A stretch of 64,000 nt of DNA from Oscillospiraceae bacterium (GTDB taxonomy: Bacteria > Bacillota > Clostridia > Oscillospirales > SIG627), in the NCBI GenBank assembly GCA_015063605.1, contig SVTV01000002.1:1-64000 (forward strand), given 5' to 3'. Both the position numbers and the translations under genes were made by a program. Position 1 is the first letter of the stretch, and the number at the start of each line of letters is the position of its first letter. This document shows, one piece after another, positions 35,083-43,726 of this stretch. The notes under the pieces were generated by a model that saw only the letters and a program-made list of their open reading frames with translations, was not told the origin of the DNA and did no database searches.

Positions 35083-35257
35083 CGGTAAGTGGAATAACAA
35101 GCCGCATCTCCTTTCGGAAAGGAGAGGTTTTCTTTCGCATTTTGTACATTGGAGTCCGTCACGACTGAAAGTAAAAAATTAAAACGGTATTATCGTTTCG
35201 GCGAAACCGCGAACGATCAATATAAATTGCACTATTCAAAACGAAAGGACATGTAAA
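35083..35257 (+). promoter_or_regulatory. Long 5' leader of the CBM9-like gene
   Basis: About 175 nt separate promoter and start. It contains the stem CATCTCCTTTC/GGAAAGGAGAGG, which would hide a ribosome-binding-like AAAGGAG, and AACGGTATTATCGTTT. The real ribosome-binding site is GAAAGGAC just before the ATG. It matches no known riboswitch. Confidence 0.4.
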
Positions 35258-36112
35258 ATGAAGGCAAAAAGATTATTAATGGTTATTTTGGCTATCGCAA
35301 TGATGGCTGTTATGGCTATCCCCGCTTCCGCTGCTACTCAGTCTACAAAGACATACAAGGGTACAGTTAAAGTTGACGCGGAAATGGATGATGAATGGAA
35401 ATACGCAGAAGAATTCACAGCAAATGAACATGAATCAAACCATTGGACAGCTTCCACAGACCCTAAGACATCTTCTATGAAGATGCGTACACTTTGGGAT
35501 GAAGATTATGTATACGTATGGTGCGAGATCACCGATCCTACGGTAGTTACAACAAAGCGCGCAAGCCTTTGGGCAACAGACTGTATGATATATCACCTTG
35601 ACTACGCTAACGATAAGACCTCCGGCGGCTTTGACGCTAATAAGGCAGGTTACCTTTACGCTACAGCAGGCGAAGGACTCGTTCAGACCTCTATGGTTTG
35701 GGAAGGTGCTAAGGAAGCCTTCAAATATGCTCAGAAAATGACATCCACAGGTTGGATAATCGAAATGGGTATACCCGCTAAAGCCATCGGCTTCACTATC
35801 AAAGAAGGCGATAAGCTCGGATTTGAACCCCAGTACAATGACTCCAATGATTCTTCCGCAAGCGGCGGCAGAGTAGGTCTTTGCACATGGAACTTAAAGG
35901 GTGCGGGCGGATATAATAACACTTCTCTTTACGGTACTCTTGAGCTTTCCGGCGTTTCCCCCAACAAGCCCTCCGATAAGCCCGTAGAAGACAAGCCCAC
36001 AGAAAAGCCTACAGAAAGTTCTCCCGCTACAAGCGACAACATGGTAGTGTTTGCGCTCCTCGGCGCAGCAGCTCTTGCAGGTGCGGCAGTTGTTTCCAAG
36101 AAAAGAGGCTAA
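35258..36112 (+). CDS. Secreted CBM9-like carbohydrate-binding protein with C-terminal anchor
   Basis: 284 residues: a signal peptide (cleavage near IPASAA), one CBM9-like beta-sandwich (about 30-225) with the typical VDAEMDDEWKYAEEF start, DEDYVYVWCEITD and GWIIEMGIPA, a Pro/Lys/Glu-rich linker, then SPATSDNM, a hydrophobic stretch and KKRG. The tail resembles a variant cell-wall sorting signal and is matched by the protein at 43727. It probably binds a polysaccharide or the cell wall at the surface. The strong promoter suggests abundant expression. Confidence 0.8.
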   Translation: MKAKRLLMVILAIAMMAVMAIPASAATQSTKTYKGTVKVDAEMDDEWKYAEEFTANEHESNHWTASTDPKTSSMKMRTLWDEDYVYVWCEITDPTVVTTKRASLWATDCMIYHLDYANDKTSGGFDANKAGYLYATAGEGLVQTSMVWEGAKEAFKYAQKMTSTGWIIEMGIPAKAIGFTIKEGDKLGFEPQYNDSNDSSASGGRVGLCTWNLKGAGGYNNTSLYGTLELSGVSPNKPSDKPVEDKPTEKPTESSPATSDNMVVFALLGAAALAGAAVVSKKRG

Positions 36113-36371
36113 ATAAATTAGTTCAAAGTTTTTTTGATCAAATCCCGTACGGACATCGCAAGCCCGTACGGGGTTTATAATTTCATCGGAAAAAGACACT
36201 TGAAAATACGTTTTTACTGTATTATTTATTCTGTTTACAGAATAAAGGAAAAGAAAGCGCCCAAAATACTCGCAGCGATCTTCATAGCCTCATATATCAT
36301 TTGCTCCGTTCTTACATACCGTGTTCCCTACGATCTTCTTTCCGCGGCGGCAATGACGTGCGCTTTTGCTC
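36113..36371. other. Intergenic region with one hairpin
   Basis: A CCCGTACGG/CCGTACGGGG stem-loop (36144-36174) lies between convergent genes. The track ORF at 36134 encodes a partly hydrophobic stretch but has no ribosome-binding site and runs into the BadF gene on the other strand, so I do not call it. Confidence 0.5.
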
Positions 36372-37286
36372 TTATTCCGCCATGCCTTGTGCCCGTGTCA
36401 ATGCTCCGTAAACGGGAGCTTTGTCGGGCTTTACGAGTTCAGCTTCTCCGTTACAGCGTCTGCGTAAGGGCTCAAGAAGTATATCCTCTTCCTTGAACAT
36501 ACCGCCGCACATGGATATCACGGGTACGGTATCTTCAAAATGTGACTTCAACGCCTTGATGAGAAGAAAAAGCTCATCCTCGGCGTTTCTTATTATTTTT
36601 TCCGCTTCCTTATCGCCCAAGCGGAATGCATCAAAGGCAATGGGAGCGAAGGAGGCGATGTAGACCTTACCGCCCTCATACACATCACGAAGACCGTCCC
36701 GTAGAGTTCTGCCCGTCTTTTTTTCGACCATTTCAGCCATAACGGTCTTGTTTCCTCTGCCGTCAATGCTTCTGTAGGCGGCTTTCAAGACCTTCTGACC
36801 GATGGAGCATCCGCTTCCCTCGTCGTCAACGAGATATCCCCAGCCGCCGATATTCGATATAACACCGTCTTTTCTGAAAAAAGCGGCACTTCCCGTACCT
36901 GCGATAAGACAGCATCCGTCACCGCATCCGGCGCTTAAGGCGATACTGTTTGCAGCATCGGATTCCACGGCAAATTTTGTTTTTGCGGAAAACTTATTTT
37001 TGAAAAGCTCAAGAAAAGATTCCTTGTTTCCTCGGGAAATACATCCCGCAAGACCTCCGAAAACGCTTGCAATATCATCAATATCAAGGGAAGACGAACT
37101 TATAACATCATCAAGACCGTCGGAAATGACGTTCAATGCGTTATTAAGTCCCACATCATTGGGATTTGACGCCTTGAATGTCTTTTTTGTTATTATGTCT
37201 GTCTGACCGCAGGCTGTCACCGCCAAGGCAATATCTGTCTTTGTGCCGCCGCCGTCAATACCTATAATATACTTTTTGTCTGTCAT
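36372..37286 (-). CDS. BadF/BadG-type ATPase, probable N-acetylglucosamine kinase
   Basis: 304 residues of the ASKHA (actin/hexokinase) fold. Motifs are IIGIDGGGTKTDIAL (phosphate 1), CLIAGTGSAAFFRKDG (phosphate 2), GGWGYLVDDEGSG and ISMCGGMF (adenosine). This arrangement matches eukaryote-like N-acetylglucosamine kinases; with murB and a ROK kinase in the cluster, aminosugar recycling is a reasonable inference. It overlaps the alarmone synthetase gene by four bases (ATGA). Confidence 0.85.
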   Translation of the reverse strand: MTDKKYIIGIDGGGTKTDIALAVTACGQTDIITKKTFKASNPNDVGLNNALNVISDGLDDVISSSSLDIDDIASVFGGLAGCISRGNKESFLELFKNKFSAKTKFAVESDAANSIALSAGCGDGCCLIAGTGSAAFFRKDGVISNIGGWGYLVDDEGSGCSIGQKVLKAAYRSIDGRGNKTVMAEMVEKKTGRTLRDGLRDVYEGGKVYIASFAPIAFDAFRLGDKEAEKIIRNAEDELFLLIKALKSHFEDTVPVISMCGGMFKEEDILLEPLRRRCNGEAELVKPDKAPVYGALTRAQGMAE

Positions 37287-37969
37287 TTGTAAAATCCTTC
37301 TGCTTCTCTGTGCAATTCCTGAACCTTTTCTTCCATTGAGGCGATCTCCTCGGAATATAACTTCAGCTTTCCGTGAAATCCCTCGGGGACTGTGCCTTCG
37401 TTTTTATATTTCAATCTGTGCTCCAGCGTTGCCCAATAGTCCATGGCTATCGTGCGTATCTGTATCTCCGTGGGGACCTTGATAAAGCCCGAGGAAAGAT
37501 ATACCGATACATATGCTATTACATGAAGGCTTCTGTATCCGCTGGGCTTTGGTGTAACGATATAGTCTCTTTTTTCGATGAGCTCAATATCGTTATGAGA
37601 GAGAAGAAGCTCCGCTATGCGGTAAGCGTCATCAATGTAATTAACGATGACACGCACTCCCGCAATATCGGTGAGATTCTCTTTCATGGATTCTATCGTT
37701 GCGGGCATGCCTCTTTTTTCAAGCTTTTTAAATATGCTTTTAGGCGTTTTCAGCCTTGTTTCAATGTGGTGGATTGGATTGTAGTCGTTTTTGACGTGAA
37801 ATTCGTTGTCAAGTATTTCGAGGGTTGTGCGTACCTTTTTTATAGCGGAATTGTATATGAACATCTGTTCAAGAAATTCTGTCATATTTACTCCGAGCTG
37901 CTTTCGTTTTATATACTCGCTTGCATCTTCAACGAATCGTCCGTCCTCGGGCATCATGTGTTCGGGCAA
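37283..37969 (-). CDS. Small alarmone synthetase (RelA/SpoT-type GTP pyrophosphokinase)
   Basis: 228 residues of the single-domain class (YjbM/YwaC), lacking the hydrolase and ACT parts. Motifs are DIAGVRVIVNYIDDAYRIAELL, PKPSGYRSLHVIAYV and TEIQIRTIAMDYWATLEHRLKYK (each shortened in context). It makes (p)ppGpp from ATP and GTP or GDP. It starts 29 bases after whiA and is coupled to the BadF gene. Confidence 0.93.
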   Translation of the reverse strand: MPEHMMPEDGRFVEDASEYIKRKQLGVNMTEFLEQMFIYNSAIKKVRTTLEILDNEFHVKNDYNPIHHIETRLKTPKSIFKKLEKRGMPATIESMKENLTDIAGVRVIVNYIDDAYRIAELLLSHNDIELIEKRDYIVTPKPSGYRSLHVIAYVSVYLSSGFIKVPTEIQIRTIAMDYWATLEHRLKYKNEGTVPEGFHGKLKLYSEEIASMEEKVQELHREAEGFYK

Positions 37970-37998
37970 ATCCTTACCTCCTTTGCCAAATTGCTTTT

Positions 37999-38895
37999 CT
38001 AACCGTTTTCAATTTCCGATATTTTCTTTAATCTGTGTGCAAGTCCCGATTTTGATATTTTTCCGTTTGTTCTTTCAGCCAACTGCGCCAGAGTGTCTTC
38101 GGGATATTTTTCACGAAGCTCGGCGGCTTCTCTCAGCTTATCGGGAAGTGAAGAGAATGCTCCCGACTCTCTCAAAGAATCTATAGCTGCCAGCAAGCGC
38201 TGTGTATAATCAATGTTTCTCGAAAGGTTGGCGTTTTCCGAATTGTTCTGGCGGTTGACGGTATTTCTCACGTCGTTCATAATGCCCTGCTCCATTACCT
38301 TGAGAGCGTGGCTCTGAGCACCGATGAGAGTGAGAAAATCTTCTATTTTTGATGTTTCCTTGTAATATATGACACAGGCTTCTCCGCGTTTGGAAATCTT
38401 CGCCGCCATATCCAATGATTCAAGATGCTCCGCAAGAGCGTCGGCACTTGATTCATTTTGTGTGACTATTTCAAGGTGAAGCCCCTTTTTGGGGTCGAGC
38501 ATCGTTCCCGATGCGAGAAATGCTCCTCTTAAAAAGTATCCGCCGCATTTGGGACATTTTTCGTAAAACAGCGGCTCGCCATCCTTCATCATGAAGGAAA
38601 GGACAGAGGGATCCTCCGTCATAAGCGCTTTGATTTTTCCCACGGATGATACTTTCAGCTTCGCTTCCGTGTCATAAAGTGATATAAGTAAAAATTCGCA
38701 TATCTCAAGAAATGCTTCGTTTTCCGACCTTAAAACAGAACCGTCGGGAGTTCCTCCGAATGAAAAGGCGGCGCGCAAAAACGCCTCGCAGCAGCATGGC
38801 TTCTTGCTCTTTTTTCTGTTGAGCGAAATGCCGAATTCCTCCGAGGTGTCCTGGCAAAGCTGCCTTTTCAGATCCGATGAAAAGGTTTCTTTCAT
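37999..38895 (-). CDS. whiA: WhiA DNA-binding protein
   Basis: 298 residues. The N-terminal LAGLIDADG-like domain carries CCCEAFLRAAFSFGGT and YFLRGAFLASGT; the C-terminal helix-turn-helix contains NVRNTVNRQNNSENANLSR-like residues and ends SKSGLAHRLKKI. WhiA influences cell division and sporulation in Gram-positive bacteria. No good ribosome-binding site precedes ATG 38895, and a repeat array lies 40 bases upstream. The usual neighbours rapZ and yvcK are not present. Confidence 0.92.
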   Translation of the reverse strand: MKETFSSDLKRQLCQDTSEEFGISLNRKKSKKPCCCEAFLRAAFSFGGTPDGSVLRSENEAFLEICEFLLISLYDTEAKLKVSSVGKIKALMTEDPSVLSFMMKDGEPLFYEKCPKCGGYFLRGAFLASGTMLDPKKGLHLEIVTQNESSADALAEHLESLDMAAKISKRGEACVIYYKETSKIEDFLTLIGAQSHALKVMEQGIMNDVRNTVNRQNNSENANLSRNIDYTQRLLAAIDSLRESGAFSSLPDKLREAAELREKYPEDTLAQLAERTNGKISKSGLAHRLKKISEIENG

Positions 38896-39038
38896 AATGT
38901 GTGTGTTGATGAGTGGTTTTATTTTTTTTGGGGGTAAAGTTGTTTAAAGTTAAGAACAATTCCTCCGCAGTTGCGAAGCAACTGATTCCTTCGGTGACAG
39001 CTCCGCAGAAACGCTTGCGTTTCTGATTGCATGGGAGG

Positions 39039-39238
39039 ACAATTCCTCCGTCGCGGCTACGCCGTGCCACCTCCTTTTACACAAAGGAGGCTTAAATGAT
39101 CTAACTTCAAGTAAATTTTGATAAATTAGGGTTATATCTGACATCAAGTCAACATGATTCAATAGAGATTTGCACAAGCCAAAGCCTCCTTTGTGTAAAA
39201 GGAGGTGTCATTTTCGCAAGAAAATGACGGAGGAATTG
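39039..39238. repeat. Family A repeat, full copy
   Basis: 200 bp. The left tip cassette is CGCGGCTACGCCGTG and the right tip is CATTTTCGCAAGAAAATG. Confidence 0.88.
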
Positions 39239-39254
39239 TTCTTTGCGTTGAGTA

Positions 39255-39284
39255 ACAATCCCCCACCGCCTGCGGCGGAATTGT
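39255..39284. repeat. Minimal family A element
   Basis: Only ACAATCCCCC, the cassette CCGCCTGCGGCGG and AATTGT remain. It looks like an internal deletion that joined the left end to the right end. Confidence 0.75.
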
Positions 39285-39459
39285 TCTTTTGCGTTGAGTA
39301 ATTGAGGCTCCCCCTTTGGGGGAGCTGGCACGCCTTGTGCGCGACTGAGAGGGCGGAGAGAAGGTGTGGTGTTAGCCCTTACTTTAAGCCCTCTCTGCCA
39401 TGACTTCGTCACGGCATCTCCCCCATGGGGGGAGACTTTGAGTTGTTTTGCGTTGAGTA

Positions 39460-39681
39460 ACAATCCCCCACCGCCTGCGGCGGAGCCCCCTTTACACAAA
39501 GGAGGCTTATTGATCTAACTTCAAGTAAATTTTGATAAATTAGGGTTATATCTGATCTCAAGTAAACGTGATTCAATAGAAATTTGCACAAACCAAAGGC
39601 TCCTTTAGGTGTAATGCAGATGCGAGCATCTGCGGAGCTGTCTGCGAAGCAATCAGATGCAAGCGTCTGCGGAGGAATTGT
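39460..39681. repeat. Family A repeat, hybrid ends
   Basis: 222 bp. The left end is ACAATCCCCC and the right end GAGGAATTGT, so the outer arms no longer pair fully. A recombinant of the two subtypes is likely. Confidence 0.8.
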
Positions 39682-39705
39682 TCTTTACACAAAACAACTT
39701 AACAA

Positions 39706-40575
39706 TCATTCCCCTACGACCCTTACCTCGCATTCAAGGGAAACGCCGTAGCGGGCGTATACTGTCTTCTTGATATGATCTATGAGTGCAAGCACATCTT
39801 GCGCCGTTGCGCCGCCTCTGTTGACGATGAAGCCCGCATGTTTTTCGCTGACCTGGGCGCCGCCGATGCGGTAACCCTTGAGACCGCATTTTTCTATCAT
39901 TTCTCCCGTGAATCTTCCTTCGCAGCGCTTGAAAACACTGCCTGCGCTTGGGAATTCAAGCGGCTGCTTGTCCTTACGGCGTGCCATATATTCGTCGCAC
40001 AACGCAAGAGACTCTTCGGGCGAGCCTTTTTTCAATGAAAGCTTTGCGGAAAGGATAACGGTATTCATATCCATAAAGGATGTCTTTCTGTAACCGAAAT
40101 ATATTTCCTTTGCCGGAACGTTCTTTACCTCTCCCGATGATATGTCGAAATATTCAACGCTTTCGATAACGGAAGAAAGCTCGGAGCCGTAAGCACCTGC
40201 ATTCATATAAACACCGCCGCCAACGCTTCCGGGGATACCATAGGCAAATTCAAGACCGCCGTATCCCATTTTCGATACCTTGTAAGCAAGAAGCGTCAGA
40301 TTCACTCCCGCACCTGCCGTTACAGCTCCTGTATCTTCGTCGATGGCTATTTCATTTAATCCGGTGCAGGAGATTATGTGACCGTCAAAACCGTTATCGG
40401 AAAAGAGAACGTTCGTTCCGTTTCCCAATATAAAATATTTTTCGCCGTGCTCATTCATGTAGGCAATTATTCTTTTAACGTCGTCTCCGTTTTCGGGGTA
40501 AATAACGGACTTGCACTTTCCTCCTATTTTAAACGAGGTAAGTGAAGAGAGAGTGGTATTTAAAGTGTAATTCAT
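39706..40575 (-). CDS. murB: UDP-N-acetylenolpyruvoylglucosamine reductase
   Basis: 289 residues, type II MurB. FAD-binding motifs YFILGNGTNVLFSD and EFAYGIPGSVGGGVYMNAG, the conserved FGYRKTSF and FPSAGSVFKR (catalytic serine) and the C-terminal LECEVRVVG (catalytic glutamate) are intact. It reduces UDP-GlcNAc-enolpyruvate to UDP-MurNAc in peptidoglycan synthesis. It lies 31 bases after the ROK kinase gene. The ribosome-binding site is weak. Confidence 0.96.
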   Translation of the reverse strand: MNYTLNTTLSSLTSFKIGGKCKSVIYPENGDDVKRIIAYMNEHGEKYFILGNGTNVLFSDNGFDGHIISCTGLNEIAIDEDTGAVTAGAGVNLTLLAYKVSKMGYGGLEFAYGIPGSVGGGVYMNAGAYGSELSSVIESVEYFDISSGEVKNVPAKEIYFGYRKTSFMDMNTVILSAKLSLKKGSPEESLALCDEYMARRKDKQPLEFPSAGSVFKRCEGRFTGEMIEKCGLKGYRIGGAQVSEKHAGFIVNRGGATAQDVLALIDHIKKTVYARYGVSLECEVRVVGE

Positions 40576-40606
40576 AAAATTTAAAATGATTTGGTGGTAT
40601 TTTTTA

Positions 40607-41566
40607 TTACTTTCTCAGATATGCCGCTCCGATTATGCCGGCTTCGTTTCCGAGCTTTGCGATAACGACCTTGGTCTGCTTATCACTGCGTGCGGAATAC
40701 TGGAATTTGGACAGGGGCTCGTTAATAAGGTTGAGAAGGAAATCGCCTTCGCCGGAGATACCGCCGCCGATGGAAAGGATCTCGGGCTGGAATATATTGA
40801 TAATATTCACAAGGCCGCAAGTAAGGTAATCGATGTATTCTTCAACTACTTCCTTGCCCGCCTTGTCGCCTGCGCGCATAGCGTTAAAGGATGTTCTTCC
40901 GCTTGCCTTTTCAATATCATTTCCGCAAAGCTCCCACATCATGGAGTCACGGTTTGCAAGCATCTTTTCCTTTGTGGTAACGATAAGACCCGTTGCGGAG
41001 CTGTATGTTTCCCAGCAGCCCTTTCTGCCGCACTTACACTGTCTGCCGTTATGCTGTATTACGATGTGACCAAGCTCTGCTGCGGAGAAATTGCATCCCG
41101 TAAGGATCTTATTATCTATTATGACACCGCCGCCGACACCCGTTCCCAGAGTTATCATAACGGAATCCTTATATCCCTTTGCGGCACCGGCAACGTGCTC
41201 TGCCTTTGCGGCTGCATTTGCATCGTTTTCAATATCTACATCCGCAATACCCGTTTTGTCCTTCAATATCTGTACAAGGGGGAAACGGACAAAGGGAAGG
41301 GATGAACAAAAGTCAACGAGTCCCGTGGATGTATTTGCTATACCGGGAGTGCCCACACCCAGAAATTCTATATCGGAGGGAGTGAGAGAAAATTCCGCCA
41401 TAAGGCTCTTCGCCAGATTCGCCATATCCTCCGCAATTTCTTCGGGAGCACGATGTGCCAATGTGGGAGCGGATACCTTCTTTAAAATGTGTCCGTTGTC
41501 GTCTACAAGACCTGCAGCGATTTTTGTTCCGCCTAAGTCTATGCCGATATACCTTTTATTATTCAT
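40607..41566 (-). CDS. ROK-family glucokinase
   Basis: 319 residues. The ATP motif IGIDLGGTKIAAGLVDDNG, END-ANAAAKAEH, the second phosphate motif LGTGVGGGVIIDN, the sugar-binding ELGHIVI and the ROK zinc motif CKCGRKGCWE are present. Members phosphorylate glucose or an aminosugar. AGAAAGG precedes the ATG. It shares a transcript with murB. Confidence 0.92.
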   Translation of the reverse strand: MNNKRYIGIDLGGTKIAAGLVDDNGHILKKVSAPTLAHRAPEEIAEDMANLAKSLMAEFSLTPSDIEFLGVGTPGIANTSTGLVDFCSSLPFVRFPLVQILKDKTGIADVDIENDANAAAKAEHVAGAAKGYKDSVMITLGTGVGGGVIIDNKILTGCNFSAAELGHIVIQHNGRQCKCGRKGCWETYSSATGLIVTTKEKMLANRDSMMWELCGNDIEKASGRTSFNAMRAGDKAGKEVVEEYIDYLTCGLVNIINIFQPEILSIGGGISGEGDFLLNLINEPLSKFQYSARSDKQTKVVIAKLGNEAGIIGAAYLRK

Positions 41567-41678
41567 GGTGATCGCCTTTCTTTTGTATATTTTTGTGTGG
41601 AAAAATTATGTTTTTATTTGTTGTAACACCTTACACTTATCTTGAAATGGGAGGCAAGGGAGTCGTTTTAAGAGGAGG

Positions 41679-41893
41679 ACAATTCCTCAGTCAGCTAACG
41701 CTGACAGCTCCGCAGTTGCAACGCAACTGCCTTACACTTAAAGGAGCCTTTGGATTGTGCAGACTTCTATTGAAGTGCATATACTTCAAGTCAGATATAA
41801 TTACAATTTATAAGATTATACTTGAAATTAGCACTTATATGCCTCCTTTGTGTAAAAGGAGGTGGCATGACGAAGTCATGACGGAGGAATTGT
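41679..41893. repeat. Family A repeat, full copy (inverted interior)
   Basis: 215 bp. The left arm has two stacked cassettes, CAGCTAACGCTG and GCAGTTGCAACGCAACTGC; the right tip is GGCATGACGAAGTCATGAC. Confidence 0.87.
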
Positions 41894-42071
41894 TCTTTTG
41901 CGTTAAGTAATTGAGCCTCTCCCCGCGGGAGAGGTGGCACGGCGCAGCCGTGACGGAGAGGGCAAATAAGTTGGGGCGTCCCCCTGCTATAAGCCCTCTC
42001 TGCAGTAAGGGCGAAGCCCTTCTGCCTATCTCACCCCATGGGGGGAGACTTTGAGTTGATTTAAGAGGAGG

Positions 42072-42264
42072 ACAATTCCTCAGTCACCTTCGGTGACAGC
42101 TCCTTTTACACAAAGGAGCCTTTGGTTTGTGCGGATTTCTATTGAAGTGCGTATACTTAAAGTCAGAAATAATTATAAGTTACTGAATTTTGCTTGAAGT
42201 TAGAACTATAAGCCTCCTTTGTGTAAAAGGAGGTGGCATGACGAAGTCATGACGGAGGAATTGT
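42072..42264. repeat. Family A repeat, full copy (inverted interior)
   Basis: 193 bp. From 42119 to the right end it is identical to the copy at 57149-57344, 15 kb away, but its left tip cassette is different (CACCTTCGGTG). Confidence 0.9.
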
Positions 42265-42322
42265 TCTTCTGCTTTAATAAAAATCCTCAATTCTGCGACA
42301 AACCTCAATTTTGTCGACAAAA

Positions 42323-42526
42323 CTAATTCTGTCGTTGAACCGTTTTATACTCATCATAAAACTTATAAAACGGGCAGCGGGATGATGAGACCATACGGTA
42401 AAACTCATCCTCGTCAAGGTTTGCGCCGCAGACATTTTCCTGCATGAATTCATCCCATACGTAATACTCACAGGTGGTGCAATCGCTTTCGGGGGCTGAG
42501 TTATTTGTTTTTTTCGCCTTTTCCAT
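42323..42526 (-). CDS. DUF6472 small cysteine protein
   Basis: 67 residues with the pattern CTTCEYYVWDE...CGANLDEDEFYRM...CPFYKFYDEYKTV, that is C-x2-C, C and C spaced as in DUF6472, possibly a metal site. The function is unknown. Its ATG overlaps the TAA of hprK, so it is translated with HPr kinase, a conserved clostridial neighbourhood as far as I know. Confidence 0.75.
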   Translation of the reverse strand: MEKAKKTNNSAPESDCTTCEYYVWDEFMQENVCGANLDEDEFYRMVSSSRCPFYKFYDEYKTVQRQN

Positions 42527-43479
42527 TATCTATCGCTGTCGTCCAACTGACCCATAAGCTTTTTATTGAATTCAATAGCGGTATTATAGCCCATCTTCTT
42601 CTGTCTGTGGTTCATTGCCGCAATTTCAAGAATGATGGCAAGGTTACGTCCGGGCTTGACGGGGATAGTTATAACGGGGATCTTTATGCCCATTATTTCG
42701 GTATATTCGGTATCTGCACCGAAGCGGTCATAGAATTTGCCCTGCTGCCACAGCTCAAGATTTATTACAAGGTCGATCTTTTCGGTAAGCTTGACGGCGC
42801 CCATACCGAAAATACGTCTGACGTCAACGATTCCGATTCCGCGGAGCTCAACGTAATGGCGGATAAGCTCGGGAGCGCTTCCGACGAGAGTTTTTTCGGA
42901 GACCTTCTTAATTTCCACCGCATCATCGGCTATAAGACGGTGACCTCTCTTTACAAGCTCGATGGCTGTTTCACTCTTACCAACGCCGCTGTCTCCGAGA
43001 ATGAGGATACCTTCGCCGTATACCTCAACGAGAACGCCGTGGCGTGTTATTCTGGGAGCTAATTTTACATTGAGTGAGGATGTCATTGCGGCAATAAGCT
43101 GAGTTGTCGCCTGGCGTCCTCTGAGAAGGGGGATTCCGTGTTCCTGCGCCGAAGCGATGAATTCCTCATGGGGAGGTTCGTCGCTTGTAGTAATGACGGC
43201 GACGGGAGCGGTATCGAGAAATGCCGATATACGTGCTTTTCTCGTTTCCTTATCAAGGGATTCCAGATAGCAGCGCTCCGCATTTCCCACTATCTGCATG
43301 CGCTTGGGCTCAAAACGGTCAAAAAATCCCGTAAGAGCAAGTCCGGGACGGTTAACGTCCGATCTTGTTATTTCTATATCTCTCCAATTATCGGGCACCC
43401 ATTCGGGAGTAAGGGCAAATTCGTCGGCGATTTCTCCCAAAGGAGAAGAGTATACGTCGTCATTGTACATTTTATCCAC
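42526..43479 (-). CDS. hprK: HPr kinase/phosphorylase
   Basis: 317 residues. It phosphorylates and dephosphorylates Ser46 of HPr in carbon catabolite control. The P-loop LGDSGVGKSETAIEL, the HRLIADDAVEI segment, the signature ELRGIGIVDVRRIFG and LVINLELW are intact. The track start 43521 is a TTG without support; GTG 43479 with AAAGGA ten bases upstream gives the usual length. It is the first gene of the hprK cluster, behind its own promoter and a short leader with a CCGTCCTG/CATGACGG-type hairpin. Confidence 0.93.
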   Translation of the reverse strand: MDKMYNDDVYSSPLGEIADEFALTPEWVPDNWRDIEITRSDVNRPGLALTGFFDRFEPKRMQIVGNAERCYLESLDKETRKARISAFLDTAPVAVITTSDEPPHEEFIASAQEHGIPLLRGRQATTQLIAAMTSSLNVKLAPRITRHGVLVEVYGEGILILGDSGVGKSETAIELVKRGHRLIADDAVEIKKVSEKTLVGSAPELIRHYVELRGIGIVDVRRIFGMGAVKLTEKIDLVINLELWQQGKFYDRFGADTEYTEIMGIKIPVITIPVKPGRNLAIILEIAAMNHRQKKMGYNTAIEFNKKLMGQLDDSDR

Positions 43480-43597
43480 AGTGAACACTTCCTTTCCGAA
43501 GCTTATATTCTTCAGCCTCAAGGCTCAAAGCCTTAGCTTTGAAGCTTTAGCCGTCATGCTTACAGGACGGCAGAGGTATCATTATAATCTTATGTTA

Positions 43598-43626
43598 ATT
43601 GTATCACATATTTTCAAAAAGGTCAA
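43598..43626 (-). promoter_or_regulatory. Sigma-A promoter of the hprK cluster
   Basis: TTGACC-17-TACAAT on the minus strand. Confidence 0.6.
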
Positions 43627-43661
43627 TGATTTTATAAAATAAGATTGAAAAATATAAAAAG

Positions 43662-43684
43662 GGCAGGGAATTTTCATCCCTGCC
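43662..43684. terminator. Terminator of the secreted beta-helix gene
   Basis: GGCAGGGA/TCCCTGCC with a T-run on the minus strand. Confidence 0.8.
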
Positions 43685-43726
43685 GAATTTATTCACTTAA
43701 GCCGGCTTGTGCCGAGTAGATAAAAT

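Larger units (their letters stand above)
38940..39705. repeat. Repeat array 4 (families A and B), between murB and whiA
   Basis: An A left-arm fragment at 38956, full A 39039-39238, a 30-base minimal element 39255-39284 (both ends, one cassette, no interior), B 39304-39449, and hybrid A 39460-39681 with a CCCCC left arm and a CCTCC right arm. ORF-track entries 38950, 39149 and 39409 are repeat translations. Confidence 0.88.
41650..42265. repeat. Repeat array 5 (A-B-A), between DUF6472 and ROK genes
   Basis: Full A 41679-41893, B 41913-42061 and full A 42072-42264, a clean A-B-A tandem with each unit joined by the TTTGCGTTAAG-like linker. Both A interiors are in the orientation opposite to arrays 1-4. 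Confidence 0.9.

Noticed and set aside
36134-36496. 120-residue plus-strand ORF with a hydrophobic segment after the CBM9-like gene
   Set aside because: No ribosome-binding site, starts inside a terminator-like hairpin and its second half is the antisense of the well-supported BadF kinase.
11640-42265. CRISPR array or integron cassette array as explanation of the repeats
   Set aside because: Repeats are not short, evenly spaced direct repeats with unique spacers, and there are no cas genes. The GTTRAG-like linker faintly recalls integron core sites, but there are no gene cassettes between the elements and no integrase.
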